Source of the DNA: Lepidodermella squamata
Lineage: Eukaryota > Gastrotricha
Direction of reading: 5' to 3'
DNA length: 64,000 nucleotides
Assembly: GCA_047495785.1 (NCBI GenBank)
Contig: JBLDXI010000017.1
Span: 992,001-1,056,000, forward strand
Part shown: positions 36,689 through 49,305 of the stretch, one piece after another
Layout of the letters: the number at the start of each line of letters is the position of its first letter
How positions within the stretch are numbered: position 1 is the first letter of the stretch
Translations under genes and position numbers: made by a program
The notes under the pieces: model-generated
The model's input: only the letters and a program-made list of their open reading frames with translations
The model's database searches: none
What the model was told of the DNA's origin: nothing

Positions 36689-39600
36689 CTATGAAAGGTG
36701 AAAAAATCTAGCTGCTAGAGAAGCTGTTACAACAACAAGTGGGTAGACGCGATTCGATACGGCTGCGTTCCTGTGAGACGTTAACCGACGCCATAAATCG
36801 GTTGATCTCTCGTAGAAATTGGTATCGATTGAGTCGATAGTGTCCAGGGAGGCGACGGATCCGGCTGAAAGGCGGTTATCATTGACAAAAGCCGGCTCTG
36901 TTACTGGCGGCCAGCTGCATGCATCTGGAAAAGATTTAAAAAGTTTGTAGAAAAATTCAATATTTTTTTTTAAATTTTAATGAATATTTTACCTTGAGGA
37001 TTGAAAGCAAAGCCGATGAATTCGTGGCGATCGTTTGATTTATTGCTGTTGAAACTGGCAGAATTCGGCGAACTGAAATTAACTTGACTACTCAACCAGC
37101 AGTTTGGATTCGGAATCAGCTTCGAAACAATCGAAGGTATCCCGTTATGTTGCAAAATCTACGAAAAAATAATTAGCAATTGCTAGAAAAAGCCGAAAAA
37201 AAACGTACAAAACAAGCGAGTGGTTCGCGTTTATCGCCCGTTGTAGGCACAACAGGGGCGAAAAGTAGGTTGTCGGTTACGTAATCTCGTCGCCATCGGT
37301 AGGCACACCGTTGCACGGCAAAAAATAGCGACAACTCAGGGTCACTTTCTGAGGAACACGTCGAGCCTTTCCTCGAGACTAAGTAGAAGAGCTCGTCATT
37401 TTTCCGAGTAATTTCTTCACGTTTTTTTGCCAGAGATTCGCATAGACGGACTAAGCATGGTCGACCTAGCACAGCCTCATAGTCGTTCGGCATTTTGATA
37501 GCTGATGTTTGAAGGTGGTGTGGGGCGATTTTGTGCCCGGATAAATACCCAGGCATGGCTATGGAAAGACATTCATGGGCGGATTGGCCCGAAAACACGC
37601 CGCTGTTGACCAATAGCACGCGGTGGTCTTCGTTATTGCCGGCGCAGACCGAACTCGGCGGACCGTGACCCGGTGACCCCAAAACCAGCTCAACCACGTG
37701 ACGATCTCGTTGGTAAAATTTAACGCACCGGTACGTTAATTTTGACTTGGTTTTTGGAGGTAGGGTAGTAACAGGCAAGGGCGGTTGCTGCCTTTGAGCT
37801 CGTTTCGCTGTTCCGGCTTCAAAGCCCAACCCTGTCGAATTTTTGTCGTTTCCTAAGAAATTCGAGCAGGTGAAGTCGTTCGGAACATTTCGCCGAATTT
37901 TCGCGGAATTATTGTGTTTCCCGTGAACGACTTGATAAACAGCCTGGTAAATCCGGCTCGTTGGGTCGCCGCCTATCTCAGGCTCAACGCAGCTAAGGTG
38001 GATTGAGGTTCGATGTCCCAAACCAGGGTGGTCATCGATGTGTAGCGTAAAACTAGACGAGCTTGTTGGGACAAGCTGGTAAGACGAAGCATCAGTCGAA
38101 AGCCAGTTTTTCGCCTGTAGAATGAAGCTAGGAAGATCACACTGTGAGTTGGAACCAGCCGGTACCAAGTTGGAACCCATGTATTCACGGTTATGTTTGG
38201 CGTTTTCTGGGCTTGTTAATCGAGAGGTTGAGGTAGAAGTTGGTATAGATGCGGTTGTAGTCTCGGCGACGAATTGAGTGAAGTGAAGCAGGTGGTATTT
38301 GGTGCCGGAATGAAGCCGACCGGTGTTTTGCTTCAAACTGACCCCATTTAGCTCAGAGCAATCGAAACCACTCGCAATCGCCATTGAAAATACCGAGCTG
38401 GAAAAGATAAGAAATATTCAAATCTTGCTAAAATTGTTCCAAAACAATGAAGACTTTTCATCCATTGAAAACAAAAAATTGAAATTAAAAATTTGACAAC
38501 TTTGAAAAATTCCTTTTGCGTCTAAATATTTGAGCCAAAAAATTCGAAAGTCCAGAACAGTATTCAAGGATCTTCAATTTCCGATTTTTATTTAATTTTC
38601 GCAATTTTTCGCAACAAATACCAAATGACCCTTGGCTACCTAGTATGTAAAAGCTCAATGTCTGGCTTCCTAGAATGGTGATATCGAAAAATCCCTGATT
38701 TTTAAATACCAAATAAAATAAGGGAAATCGATTTCAGTTCTGAAATTTTACCCGTAAACTACATTTTGTAAAATTTGAAAGTTTGAAATTTTTGAAAATT
38801 ATAGATCTGGAACCTTAAATTCTGAGTGCAACCCAATCTAAATTCCAATTTTTCAATCAATTTTAAATTCAATTTTACCTCATGTGGTGTTTTTTGGGCA
38901 TGTGATACGCCGCGCACCGAATTTGCGACGGTTGCGAGCTGAATTGAAGCCGAACAAAAGCGTAAACATGCTGATGTTCCGCAGCGATGATGCTAACAGT
39001 AGAATCAGCCTTCCAGCTCGCCAGGCATTCAAACGCAAAAGCGCCTCGAAATTTATCCGCCAAATCACAGGTAGATGCGCCGAGGGCTAAATTCACGCTT
39101 CGCTGGTCGACGCACGCCGTAGCACTCGAGGCGCAATTCGCGTATTCATACGCGACTAAATACTGGCCGAAATCGAACGGGCAAGGCGATTGGCGAACAT
39201 CGGATATTTTAAGCAGGGTCAACAGCGGCAAACTCGGGCTTAGCGCCGCGCAAACTCGATACAACGTATCAGCCCCGGCGTTATTCGGTGCGGCTAGGCA
39301 TTGCAAAGCCGTTGTCCGCATTTGAACGACAAATGGTGACGATTTCCGGTCGACGAAAAGGCACCGGTAACACCGTTCATGCTCGTTATTGTTATTAGAA
39401 TGCTCGATTAGGCTGAATTTCTGCGATGCGGCTGCGCATCGGCCAAACGGGCGGATGAAGCTGCCGCTGACGGATAGATTGAAATAGCCGCCGAATAGCT
39501 TCGAGCTGAAGCCGAGCCAAACAGCGTTGAGATTCGGTGGCAGCTGCGGTGTTGGCGTGACTTGAACAGGTGTTGTCTCGCTAGTAGCATCCTCCTCATC

Positions 39601-39801
39601 GAGCTCTTCATCCTCGTCGCCGCAAATCGGTATGAACGCATTACCAGCCTCGCTGAGGCGTTTTTGCCGAATTTTCACCAATTTGTTGTAAATCGCTGAT
39701 GAGCCATCGTTGCAAGAGGAGAGGGTGAGCACAACAGAGAGGAAAACGGCCACTATCAAAGCGGCCTTTGACAGACTCAACAAGTTTTCAAACGCTCCCA
39801 T
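36689..39801 (-). CDS. secreted or anchored Cys-rich protein resembling the DUF7042-DUF7045 family
   Basis: Four exons, 39801-38879, 38397-37209, 37158-36993 and 36924-36689, join in phase to 837 aa. The start at 39801 opens a signal peptide (LSKAALIVAVFLSVVLTLSSC). Exon 1 shows the family signatures I know from arthropod proteins with this domain string: GGYFNLSVSG, the ERCYRC pair, SPCPFDFGQYLVAYEYANC and the block FECLASWKADSTVSIIAAEH. Exon 2 has a similar second set of Cys-containing modules. The protein ends in a hydrophobic stretch (VYPLVVVTASLAARFF) after an acidic Ser/Asp region, suggesting a membrane or lipid anchor. Function of the family is not established. It converges on the annexin gene; the two stops are 508 bases apart. 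The gene model is firm, the family call moderate. Confidence 0.75.
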
Positions 39802-42431
39802 TTTGACGAAAATCGCACGAATAAAAATGTCATGTTTAAACGTTGAATATAACAAAAAAATGTACCTAAAAAATAACAAAAAATATTATTTTTAGGAAGC
39901 CGGTCCCTTTTGCGAAAAAATTTGGGAAGAAAGTTTTATAGCAAAATTTTAAGAAATAAAATGTGAAACTTCGCTGGTTCAGATCTGAATAATGAGAAGC
40001 GAGACTTCTTGTGTTATTTTAGTTTTAATCTATCAACAAAGGAAACGATTAGCGTCTTTTGGCTCGCAAGTTAGTTGGCTTTGTTGTTTGTTTTAGAACA
40101 GGCGAACAGGGCACACCTTTTGGCCGAGACGCGCGTGTTAAGCCGGGTGTAATATAATAATCGTATAATAAATTAGTTTTTACCGCGTGAGCGCGCGCTC
40201 TAGGGCAATAAGCTACATTTCGCGCAAGCGCGCGCGCGCGTGAGGCGATGCGATTTTCAAATACAAGTATCGCGAGTACATCAACACGCTTGCTAGGCAG
40301 TAACAAGAACAACAACAAGGTAGCAACCTTATATTTACACAACACCATACCACGTTCTATATGCAGGGTGAATATAATAATAATAATAAAACAAAACAAA
40401 CGCTTGTGGGCAGGATATATCGTGATATCGTTTGTCGCACCCTGCAGCTTTTAACCTGGTGCTGTGTTGAATCGATAAAATTAATTTTGCCCGGTGTATA
40501 ATTTATTTAATAAATAAAATGCGACTCGCTTATCTAGATAATATAAGTCTGGCGCGCTATTATTTATAATTATCAGCCGGCTGATTAGCGTTTTTGGCTG
40601 AATGATGCTCGGCCGGTCATCAGCGAATGTAATGTATAACGGTTGACTCTTTAAATAAAAGTCGCGCGCCAGCCCGCCGAGGCGTACCAAAATGACAGTT
40701 TCTAAATACGCATCTTTTCACACGCGCGCACTCGACAGGGTTGGTATATTATCGCCTAATAATAGTAATATAATAATGTTCAGTGGCAGTAGCATAATAA
40801 ACTGGGTGTGGTTATTAGTGTTAGTAGTATTTTTGTTCTCTCCTCTACTACTTCGCCTCGCCCCTTGTCAACAAGAAGTAAGAACAGAACGAGGCGCGCG
40901 AAAAGATGCGACGGCATGGTAATAATGACAGTAATAATATAATATAGCCCGTATTGTACTACTACTACCCAGAGCTGTAAACAACAACAACAATAACAAC
41001 AGCGCGATGTCAGTCAGCACATCACATTTTACGTCGCCTTGTCAAGCCAGCTTAATAATATCGCCATTTTGCGAGGCGCGCGTTGATTATCTATATATAT
41101 ATATGTTAGATGTATTACTAATAATGTGACGGATGAATAAAAATGAGAAGCGCGTTGATGTCCCATCGTCTCCGCGCGGCATAATAATGAACGCTCACTC
41201 CCTGTCACTCGTGTCACTCACTCACTCACGGCGATTATTTTTCGCGAGCAACTTTTCAAAAATCTAATGAGCCCAGCCGGGTGAGAAAAGTCACATTATT
41301 AAAAACAATGGCCAAATTTTTTCAATAAAATAATATCAATCGCGCGTAAAAATAAAAATAATACATCCACGGGCGGTGATGTAGAACAACAATAGCCTAG
41401 GTTAATCTAGAAAAACTACCTTTTTCTAATGCATGTTGTTGAAGAAACAAACAAACAAAAATATATCTATATCCTTAGCTTATTTTTCTCATCGATGTCC
41501 GTTCGATATGCGTGGCTGGTTTGTTAAGGCGGCGCATTAGGCGATTGTGCTGAAATGTGCCTGCCAATTTGCCGTACGGAGTGCTGTAATAAAAATCACC
41601 ACACCGAGTGATGGACGCGTCGATGGATGTATATCGCCCGGGCCAGGTCGAATATATCTATACTTGTGGGTATATACGCGGCAATATATTTCGTATAAAT
41701 AATCAATTAGTTGTGGCTCGTGTTTTCCTGCCCGACTGCGTGTAAGAGAGGCTAGCAAGCGGGCAGTCTGTAAAACACTCTTCGGGTACAGCAGCTGTTC
41801 GAAAACGCGCACACTCGACCCAAAAACCCGTTTATCGTCGAAGGCAGATCTCATATTATATACAACGTTTTTAAATTACATGCATTTTACATTGTGTTTA
41901 TACGCTCGTTTGGGCTGGGGCTATATTATGAAATTATGGCAACTAATATAACAATTGCGCATAATTGCTGTAATAATAATATATTTTTATTACGCGCTTA
42001 GTGCGCGCGCGTGTTTAAAAGCGCGCATGCGGCTACTTAAGGGCGGCGGGGTGAGGCCATTCGTCCGAGCGCGCCTCATCACTACAATCAGCACGAACAC
42101 TTCAGTAGTCGGCGTCTTTGATATACACCGGATATCGGCGTGAGGAGGATATTTCCTTTCACCAGCTGAAAGCTGAAATCATAATTGCGATTTAACAAGG
42201 CGGCTGAATAAAATCGATCGAATTCACAGTGGCAGGCGTAACAACGGTTAACACGTCGTGCGTTAAGACTTGGCTTCATTTCACCTACGACAGACACGTG
42301 TCTTCGCGGCCAATTAGCGCCTAGGTGACCGCACTTTCAACTTCCGCCCTTGTCAATATTTTTGTGTTAAGGTGACATCACGCAAATCTAGGTAGATCTT
42401 GTGAATAATTAATTCATACAGCGTCTTTTAT
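39802..42431. other. gene desert with GCGC and TAAT-rich texture
   Basis: No supported gene over 2.6 kb. From about 40.1 kb the sequence repeats the texture of the Msx flanks: alternating GC runs (40189-40240, 42001-42011), TAATAATAAT stretches and many TAAT words. It contains the 5' flank of the DUF704x-like gene and the 3' flank of receptor 1. Regulatory function is inferred from composition only. Confidence 0.45.
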
Positions 42432-44676
42432 TCACCATGTCGTGGATGCATTACTTCGAGACTGAGGTTTTACAGCGTTAGGCGAATCATGCGAGTGATC
42501 AAGATTATCGATAAGCTCTTCGTCACTTGGCACGCAGTGATTAGCGTACAGCGTCGCCAAAGTTGTAGCGACGCCTAACGCCACAAGAAAGATCCAAAAC
42601 AAAACTTGATCAGCAAATTCGGCTAATTCTTCCCACTCTATGAGATTATAAGTCTTGTCAATACGAGATTCGTAAGCTTCAGTGAGCCGTTCCATTGCCA
42701 TCCTCACTTCGTACATAGCTTTGAAAAGTTTGCGATCTTCCGCATCGGCAATACGAGCTTCTATCACTGCCCTAGGCTCTGAATAAGCGGACGATTTCCG
42801 CGTGAAAATAGGGCTGAATGCATTCCTATAAGAAAAAGGCATAAGCTAAATAAAGTTTTAAGCTGGATTATTTCACTTTGTGCAAAAAATTCGCAATTCC
42901 AGGTCAAGCCGGCGCCGATAGTACCGTAACTTGGCGGCTTTTGCCTTCAGTTTCTCATAATCTTCTTCAGCTTCTTTGACAGCTTGAGACACCCATTTTC
43001 CCCGTAAGCATCTGTACGCTCTAACGACAACCATCAACATCCGAGGGACGCGTTTGATAGTTGCGAATTCGTTTCCACATGATATTGTAGTTGGCTGGTA
43101 ATGTATTCCGAGGACTCCGATCGACAGCATCAAAGAGGTTGCACTCATAGCTTCAATTATGAAAAGGAAGACTTTGACCATTGGCATGTAACCAGAGTGT
43201 TCGGGAAGTTTCTTCCCGGAACTGAATAGGAAAACGGTCACTGAGAACAAAACAGCCGTTCCAAGGGAGAATTTTTCACTAGCCGCGGTAGGAAGCTTGA
43301 AAACTAAGCATCAAAGCTGTACAAATTTCGTACAATCAGAGCTACAACAACTAACCAGTCAATGCCATGACTCCGAGGACAAAAATGAAGTAGTGAATGT
43401 TCAACAAGTAATGCAGTGGCTTCCCTAAAAAGGAAACGAAAATATAGGATGATTCAAACTTAATGAATTGGCTTTGAACTTTGAAAGATAATGAAGAAGA
43501 AGATGTCTGTGTATGGCTCCGGGCAGCAGGCGTATTTGATGCTATTTCGACCAAGGTAGACATTTACCAAGTTCCATTTGCCATGAGAAATGAGCCGGCT
43601 AATATCGACGCCTGAGAAAAAGGAAAATCCAAAGACACCAAGACATATTGAGCAACCATGTACCGTCTGAACTATGGTGAAGGTCCATTTCCAATCCGCT
43701 ATGGGTCCAACTGCCAAATTTGAGGTGGCATACCTTAACAACTCACGAGGAGGGAAAATGCGTAAAATTCGTGGAAATGCTTACTTGCTTATCGAAAGGA
43801 AACCAAGTTGGATTAACATGGCAAGTGCTGATTACCTTCCTTGGACTTGCATAGAACACAGTTCCGTCAAAGAAGACCAAAGCCCGAAAAATCGCTTTTC
43901 TCTTCGAATAGTCGGACGCTGTGTTGTAGAGCTCAATGTCGGGAAGAAAAATGTAAGACTGAAAGAATTGAGACATTGATTTCTTGAGGTAATGGGGCTA
44001 TATTTAAATCACCGCTGGAACGTTTAGCATCGTGATCCCGTTGAAGTCCTTTGGATCCCATTTCAGAGCCGCGTCGATCCAACTCTGCGATGAACATTTT
44101 AAGGAAGCATGAGGATCCAGTCGTCGATCAACTCACCTCTTCATACCATACATTCATGCTAAGCTGCTGCAATTTATCATCCTAGCGTGCAACCTATACT
44201 TTCCAGGATGAAATTCGAAAAAATGAAAGACAAACCAGGTCGAAGATATGGTTGATGGATATTGAGAAGTTGACATTCAAAGCCTCGGAGGCTTTCGCAA
44301 CCGGCCGGACCTCGGGTTCGTAATCAATAAACAATGTGCACACCAGCCGCTGCTCATCTGTGACGTTGTTCAGCGGCGGATATCTATGCTCGGCTTTATG
44401 AGTATTGTTAAGAGCAAGGCTGCAGTCTTGCATAAAGCCTTCCCTGAACATATCTGTTGTTGTCTTATCGAGCACATTTGTGAGGGATTTGATTGCTGCG
44501 ATGTGCTGGAAGTATTCGTACTCCAGCTGGCTCAATGCCTCAGTATCGACGTGATCAACAGGCATCGGCCGATGCTTGACGATTCGGTTTCGCGCTCGGG
44601 AATCGAAACCGTGGTCAAAGGAGGCTACTCCCAAGACTTTAGTCATAATAACTAAGCAAAGGGCCAGTACAAACAT
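42432..44676 (-). CDS. alpha-type nicotinic receptor-like Cys-loop channel subunit, receptor 1
   Basis: Nine exons (44676-44236, 44181-44137, 44084-44013, 43958-43785, 43733-43664, 43611-43480, 43424-43356, 43303-42877, 42825-42432) join in phase to 607 aa. A signal peptide precedes a long N-terminal extension, then DDKLQQLSMNVWYEE, DIELYNTA (loop A), the 13-residue Cys loop (Cys232-Cys246), GSWTHSG (loop B) and vicinal Cys296-297 in YACCPEPY (loop C), the alpha-subunit hallmark for acetylcholine binding. Four membrane helices follow; M2 runs EKFSLGTAVLFSVTVF and has Glu at -1', predicting cation passage, but Phe at 9' and Lys at 20'. M4 is ELAEFADQVLFWIFLVALGV. Ligand not proven. It follows receptor 2 by 124 bases on the same strand. 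Confidence 0.9.
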
Positions 44677-44800
44677 TGCTTTATTACAAATCGTTTTTTA
44701 AACACTGATTATTGCAAAAAGAGCGCACTAAGTCTATCGATCACGCGCAATTAACGAACAATTAATCCTTGAGGGATTAGAAAACGTAATTAGCACTGAA

Positions 44801-47133
44801 TCAGGGTGCAACTAGAGGTTGTAGTTGTTCGATCGAGTCGTGTCCATGGTCATCACTGTTAAGCACGGCGCTGTCTTCCGGCGTTGCTGTGTTTGATAGA
44901 ACGAAGGCCGTAATTGTTGCGGTAGCGATAGCGCACAGGAAAATCCAAAACAGAATTTTGTCCATGAATTCGGCTAGTTCGTGCCACTCAATGATATTCC
45001 GCGTCCTAACCAAGCCATTCTCGTAAGAATCAGCCAGACGTTCGATGGCTTCGTTAATTTCACCGAATCTACGAAGGAGTCGGAACTGCTGGATGTCAAC
45101 AGGTACCCATCGATTGGCAGATTGCCGAGATTTTATACCTCTGAGATTAGACGGCTTAATGTTAGTGACTATTTTCACCTCAGAAGTGGTCCGTCTGATG
45201 AAGGGAGGGCTGTCTACAGGTCTAAATTTCGGCGGAATTAGCCATGTATTTCAGAAAATATTTTTTACCTTGAAAATGACAATTGCCTCATTTCGAAGTC
45301 GATTTCTCTTTGATAACCGCGAAGTTTTCTGGCGAACTCAGCTTTTCGATCAAACTCTGCTAGCTTTTGCTTGACCAACTCACTAACCCAGTTGCCTTGA
45401 TACCGGCGATAGAATTGAACCAACGGCATCAGGTAGCTAGGTACTCGTTTCAAAGTGACAACACTTTTGTAAATTTTGGCGTTTTGAAAATGAATAGCAT
45501 GCACCCATGTTGTTATCATAAGGGAGATCGAGCTCATTGCCATTATCATAAATAAGTAGGCTTTGATGATAGGAATGTAGTCCGAATTTTCCGGAAGTTT
45601 CTCTCCCGATGATAGCATGAAAACCTAAACATTTCAGGTGAAATCAGGCATGACAGTGTCTGTTGATATTCTTACCGAAACTGAGAACAAAACCGCGGAT
45701 CCAAGACCACATTTTTCGCCGGCATCAATCGGCAGCTGATAAACTGAAAATAGTTTCAGGTTTCAAGTGTTTGGCATGAAGCGGCATTTCGTTCTCAAAC
45801 CTGATACAACCATCAGTCCGAGAGTGAAAGTGAAGAAATATACGTTGAGAATGTAATAGAGCGGCTTACCTGATTAAACGAGAACTCAAAAATTGAAGTA
45901 AATATAATCAAAACTTACGTCTCATCACGATGTAGTAGGTAATATCAATGTAAGGCTCATCGCAACACGAATAGGTCCGCGAATTTCTCCTTTGCAACAC
46001 TTTCAATAGATTCCATTTACCGTGAGGAATCAGCCTGCTCAAGTCAACACCTGAAACAGGATCCGTAGTAGTATTAAGGGAAAAGGATGAGTGGCACCTA
46101 CCGTCTCTGCCGTGTTGCATGTCTATTTGAAATCCGCTGTAAGACCAGCTGCCGAATTTCAGTCGACAAACCTATTGATCAATTTTGTTATCGCAATATC
46201 GCAATTCATGGAAACTACTTGAGTGTCGAAAGGAAACCAAGTCGGCACCACGTGACAAGTGCTGACGGTTTTCGTCGGATTGCCGAAGAACACCGAGCCG
46301 TCGTGGGATATCATCGCTCGAAATATAGCTTTTCTCCTTGAGTATTCAGCTGCGGTATTGTATAACTCAATATCCGGCACGAATATGTAGGACTGTAAAA
46401 TCAAAAATCAAACTAAATTCAGAATTCAGAGATAAGGTGGTAAGTTTACCGAGGGGAGATTGATGGATTTAATTCCGGAATAGTTGGCTGGGTCCCATTG
46501 CAGGAACTCGTCTTTCCAAGACTAGTTGGTTAGAATTGAGGCAATTAAACATACAATCACAATTTCTCTTACCGCTTCGTACCAAACATTCAGTGTCAAC
46601 TGTTGGAGGCGATCATCCTAATACATGTTACTAATTATTACAACAAAAAATACACATAACTTTTGGCTTACGAGATCGAAAATTTGATTGATTGATATAG
46701 TGAAATTCACCACCAACGGTTTTGTAACATCTCGAACAGGACGCACTAGAGCGGAGTAGTTGTGCATAAGAGCGCAGGTGAGACGCTGCTCATCGGGGAT
46801 GTCATTAATCGGAGGCACTCGACCGTAACCAGTGAAGTTATCAGCGAAAATCGGCGCGCAATCGACGATGAAGCCCTCTCGGTACAAATCGTTGGCGGTC
46901 AAGCATTGGATATTCGACAGCTGCGCCATAGCCGTTTGATGATCAACGTGAAATATGCTCATCCCGTCAGGGCCCATTTCATCAGTTTCATTTCCGCCGA
47001 CTTGATGGACGTGGACGGTCGATACCTTGCGATGAAACGCGCGGTGTGCCCCACGACCGGCAGGCGCTCTATAACCTGAAGATTTTCCAAAAGCTACCAA
47101 AATCACCACGAGAAATCGTAATAAGCGTCGCAT
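44801..47133 (-). CDS. alpha-type nicotinic receptor-like Cys-loop channel subunit, receptor 2
   Basis: Ten exons (47133-46672, 46617-46573, 46521-46450, 46392-46219, 46171-46102, 46050-45919, 45869-45801, 45743-45676, 45624-45269, 45221-44801) join in phase to 622 aa. It has a signal peptide, DDRLQQLTLNVWYEA, DIELYNTA, the Cys loop Cys239-Cys253, GSWSYSG and the vicinal Cys303-304 in YSCCDEPY. M2 is EKCGLGSAVLFSVSVF with Glu at -1' and 20' and Phe at the 9' gate. An intron splits M2 (between 45676 and 45624), a position shared with receptor 3. The M3-M4 loop is basic and moderately short; M4 is ELAEFMDKILFWIFLCAIAT. It is probably a plasma-membrane, acetylcholine-type cation channel subunit, but the natural ligand and partners are inferred. 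Confidence 0.9.
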
Positions 47134-47637
47134 TTTACATTTTACAAAAATGTCATTTATTCGTCACAAGAGTTAGCAACTTTGCTTTCGGTAATATGAC
47201 ACCACGCGTAATAATTGCAAATGTTCACTGATTATTGCGCGTTTATGGCGTCCGTACCATCGATGATCGTTTCATCACTCATTTTAATCAAATTATTAAT
47301 AGCATCGTAATTTATATCAAATCGATACTTTTGTGGTCGGGCCATGTGCCTAATATGAAGTTCTTTCCGCCGCTAGAGGAGGTGCGTTCTTAATTTTAAT
47401 TTTCGTTTTAGTGATGAAAATTCGTCGGTTCACTGCACCGGGAGATAAAGCACTAACATCGTCCATACAGCTGACGCCTCGGATACTGGTCTGGGTTAAA
47501 ATTTTATTTATCTCGACACCGGATGTTTGGGTTGTTATCAATTTTTGACCTATATCTCTTATCAAACCAAGGCCTTTTGATATAGGCGCTTTTCTCAGTT
47601 CACAACATTGATAGACTTGTAAGTTGCTGACCCTGGG
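47134..47637 (+). promoter_or_regulatory. bidirectional promoter region with GATA-type sites
   Basis: Shared 5' flank of receptor 2 (minus) and the serine carboxypeptidase (plus). Two TTATCA words (inverted TGATAA) at 47535 and 47560 lie within about 105 bp of the carboxypeptidase ATG. In nematodes and insects TGATAA sites bind gut GATA factors, so intestinal expression of the peptidase is a reasonable guess. Confidence 0.35.
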
Positions 47638-49215
47638 ATGAAGACCTTTATTCAGTTGACTCTTAGTATTTTGTGTGCGATCGGGCTTCTTGTTTCGCCA
47701 CTGGAAGCTAGGCCGTCACGCAAAATTTATGCTGCCGAACCGCAAACTGACGACACCCGCTCTAGCCGGAAGACCGTGTCAGACCCGGGGCAGCCTTTGT
47801 TTTTAACACCTTACATCCAAGCGGGTCAGATTCAACAGGCCCAGCAGCTGGCGATGGTCCCTACACTTCTTGCGGGAGTTACGTCATACTCTGGCTACAT
47901 AACTGTCGACAACACTACAGGGGCTAACATGTTCTTCTGGGCTGTAAACGCTGACCAGGATCCCGAACATTCCCCGGTGGTGGTCTGGTTGCAGGGTGGC
48001 CCAGGAGCGTCGTCGATGTACGGCCTGTTTGTCGAGAACGGTCCATTTAAGTTGGACGCCAATTACAACATGTCACGCCGAACTACTTCTTGGACCAGTC
48101 TAGTCAACATGATCTACATTGACAACCCGGTTGGAACCGGATACTCGTTCGTCAACCAGGACAGCGGTTATTGCACGAACGAAGAACAAGTCGCTGACCA
48201 TTTGTATAAATTCATCGTTCAGTACTTTCAGCTGTTCCCCAAGCTCGCTCAAAATCCATTTTTCGTATCCGGGGAATCATACGGTGGCAAGTATGTACCT
48301 GCCTTTGGCGCGAAATTGGCTCAAATGGAGGAGTATTACAAGATGAGTGGCAAAGCTAACCCAGTTGCTAACCTGAGAGGCATTCTAGTTGGTAATGGCT
48401 TCACCGATCCTGAAACTGTAAGCTGAAAACTTACAAATAGGAGTAAACTTATTTTGTTCTTACAGATGCTGCCAATGGGAGGTGACCATCTTTACGCCCT
48501 TGGGTTGTTAACCGAGTCTCAACGCGAATACTACAACAGCCAGTACGATCTGGCGGTTACCTACATTAAGGATGGGCTCTTCAAACTCGCCTTCGATATC
48601 GATGATTACATGATCAATGCCGACTTTTACCCGTATCCCAGCTACTTCTTGAACGTCAGTGGCTGCTCGGATTATTTCAACTTCATGCTTTGCTTGGTAG
48701 GTTAATCGATGCGATTGAGAAGTTGATGAGCTAAAAATGCATTTTCACAGCAAGCGCCGCCTGAATTCAACTACTACGTCAACTACATTCAGCAAGACAA
48801 CATTCGCCGCGCGATTCACGTCGGAAACCGCCCATACGGTGCCACTGATTCAAAGGTTGAAATGATGCTGATAAACGATGTAATGGATACGAGCAAATAC
48901 CAAGTTGAGTACCTACTAACCCAAACTAAAGTTCCCGTCCTTTATTACAGCGGCAATCTCGATTTGATCGTCCCTACTGTAGCAACAGACAATTTTCTGC
49001 GATCATTGGACTGGCCTTATCGTAAAGATTGGCTGCATACCAAGCGGACAATCTGGACGGATGACAACGGTGAAGCAGTAGCATACTCGATTACAGTTGA
49101 TAAGTTGACCTACGTCGTGATTCGTAACGCTGGTCACATGGTTCCTTATGATCAACCTGAGATCGCTCTAGGCATGGTCAAGACCTTCCTTAATGAAGCT
49201 CTTCTGAAGAAGTAA
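47638..49215 (+). CDS. serine carboxypeptidase (peptidase family S10, CPVL/RISC-like)
   Basis: Three exons, 47638-48417, 48466-48696 and 48751-49215, join in phase to 491 aa. A signal peptide (LTLSILCAIGLLVSPLEA) is followed by a propeptide-like region. Family blocks: VVVWLQGGPGASSMYGLFVE (oxyanion region), IDNPVGTGYSF, the nucleophile in GESYGGKYVP (Ser214), YSGNLDLIVP (Asp408) and NAGHMVPYDQP (His466). All three catalytic residues are intact. The enzyme removes C-terminal residues from peptides in lysosomes, yolk bodies or the gut lumen. It is the only plus-strand gene within the receptor array; AATAAA at 49278 lies just before the receptor 3 stop codon on the other strand, so their 3' ends nearly overlap. 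Confidence 0.95.
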
Positions 49216-49305
49216 GCTCCAGAAACAATTAATTTAAGACTAATTCCTCTGAAAGAAATTTGATTCCATTGAATGTGAATAAACGTTTGCTTTTACTTCA
49301 GAAAT

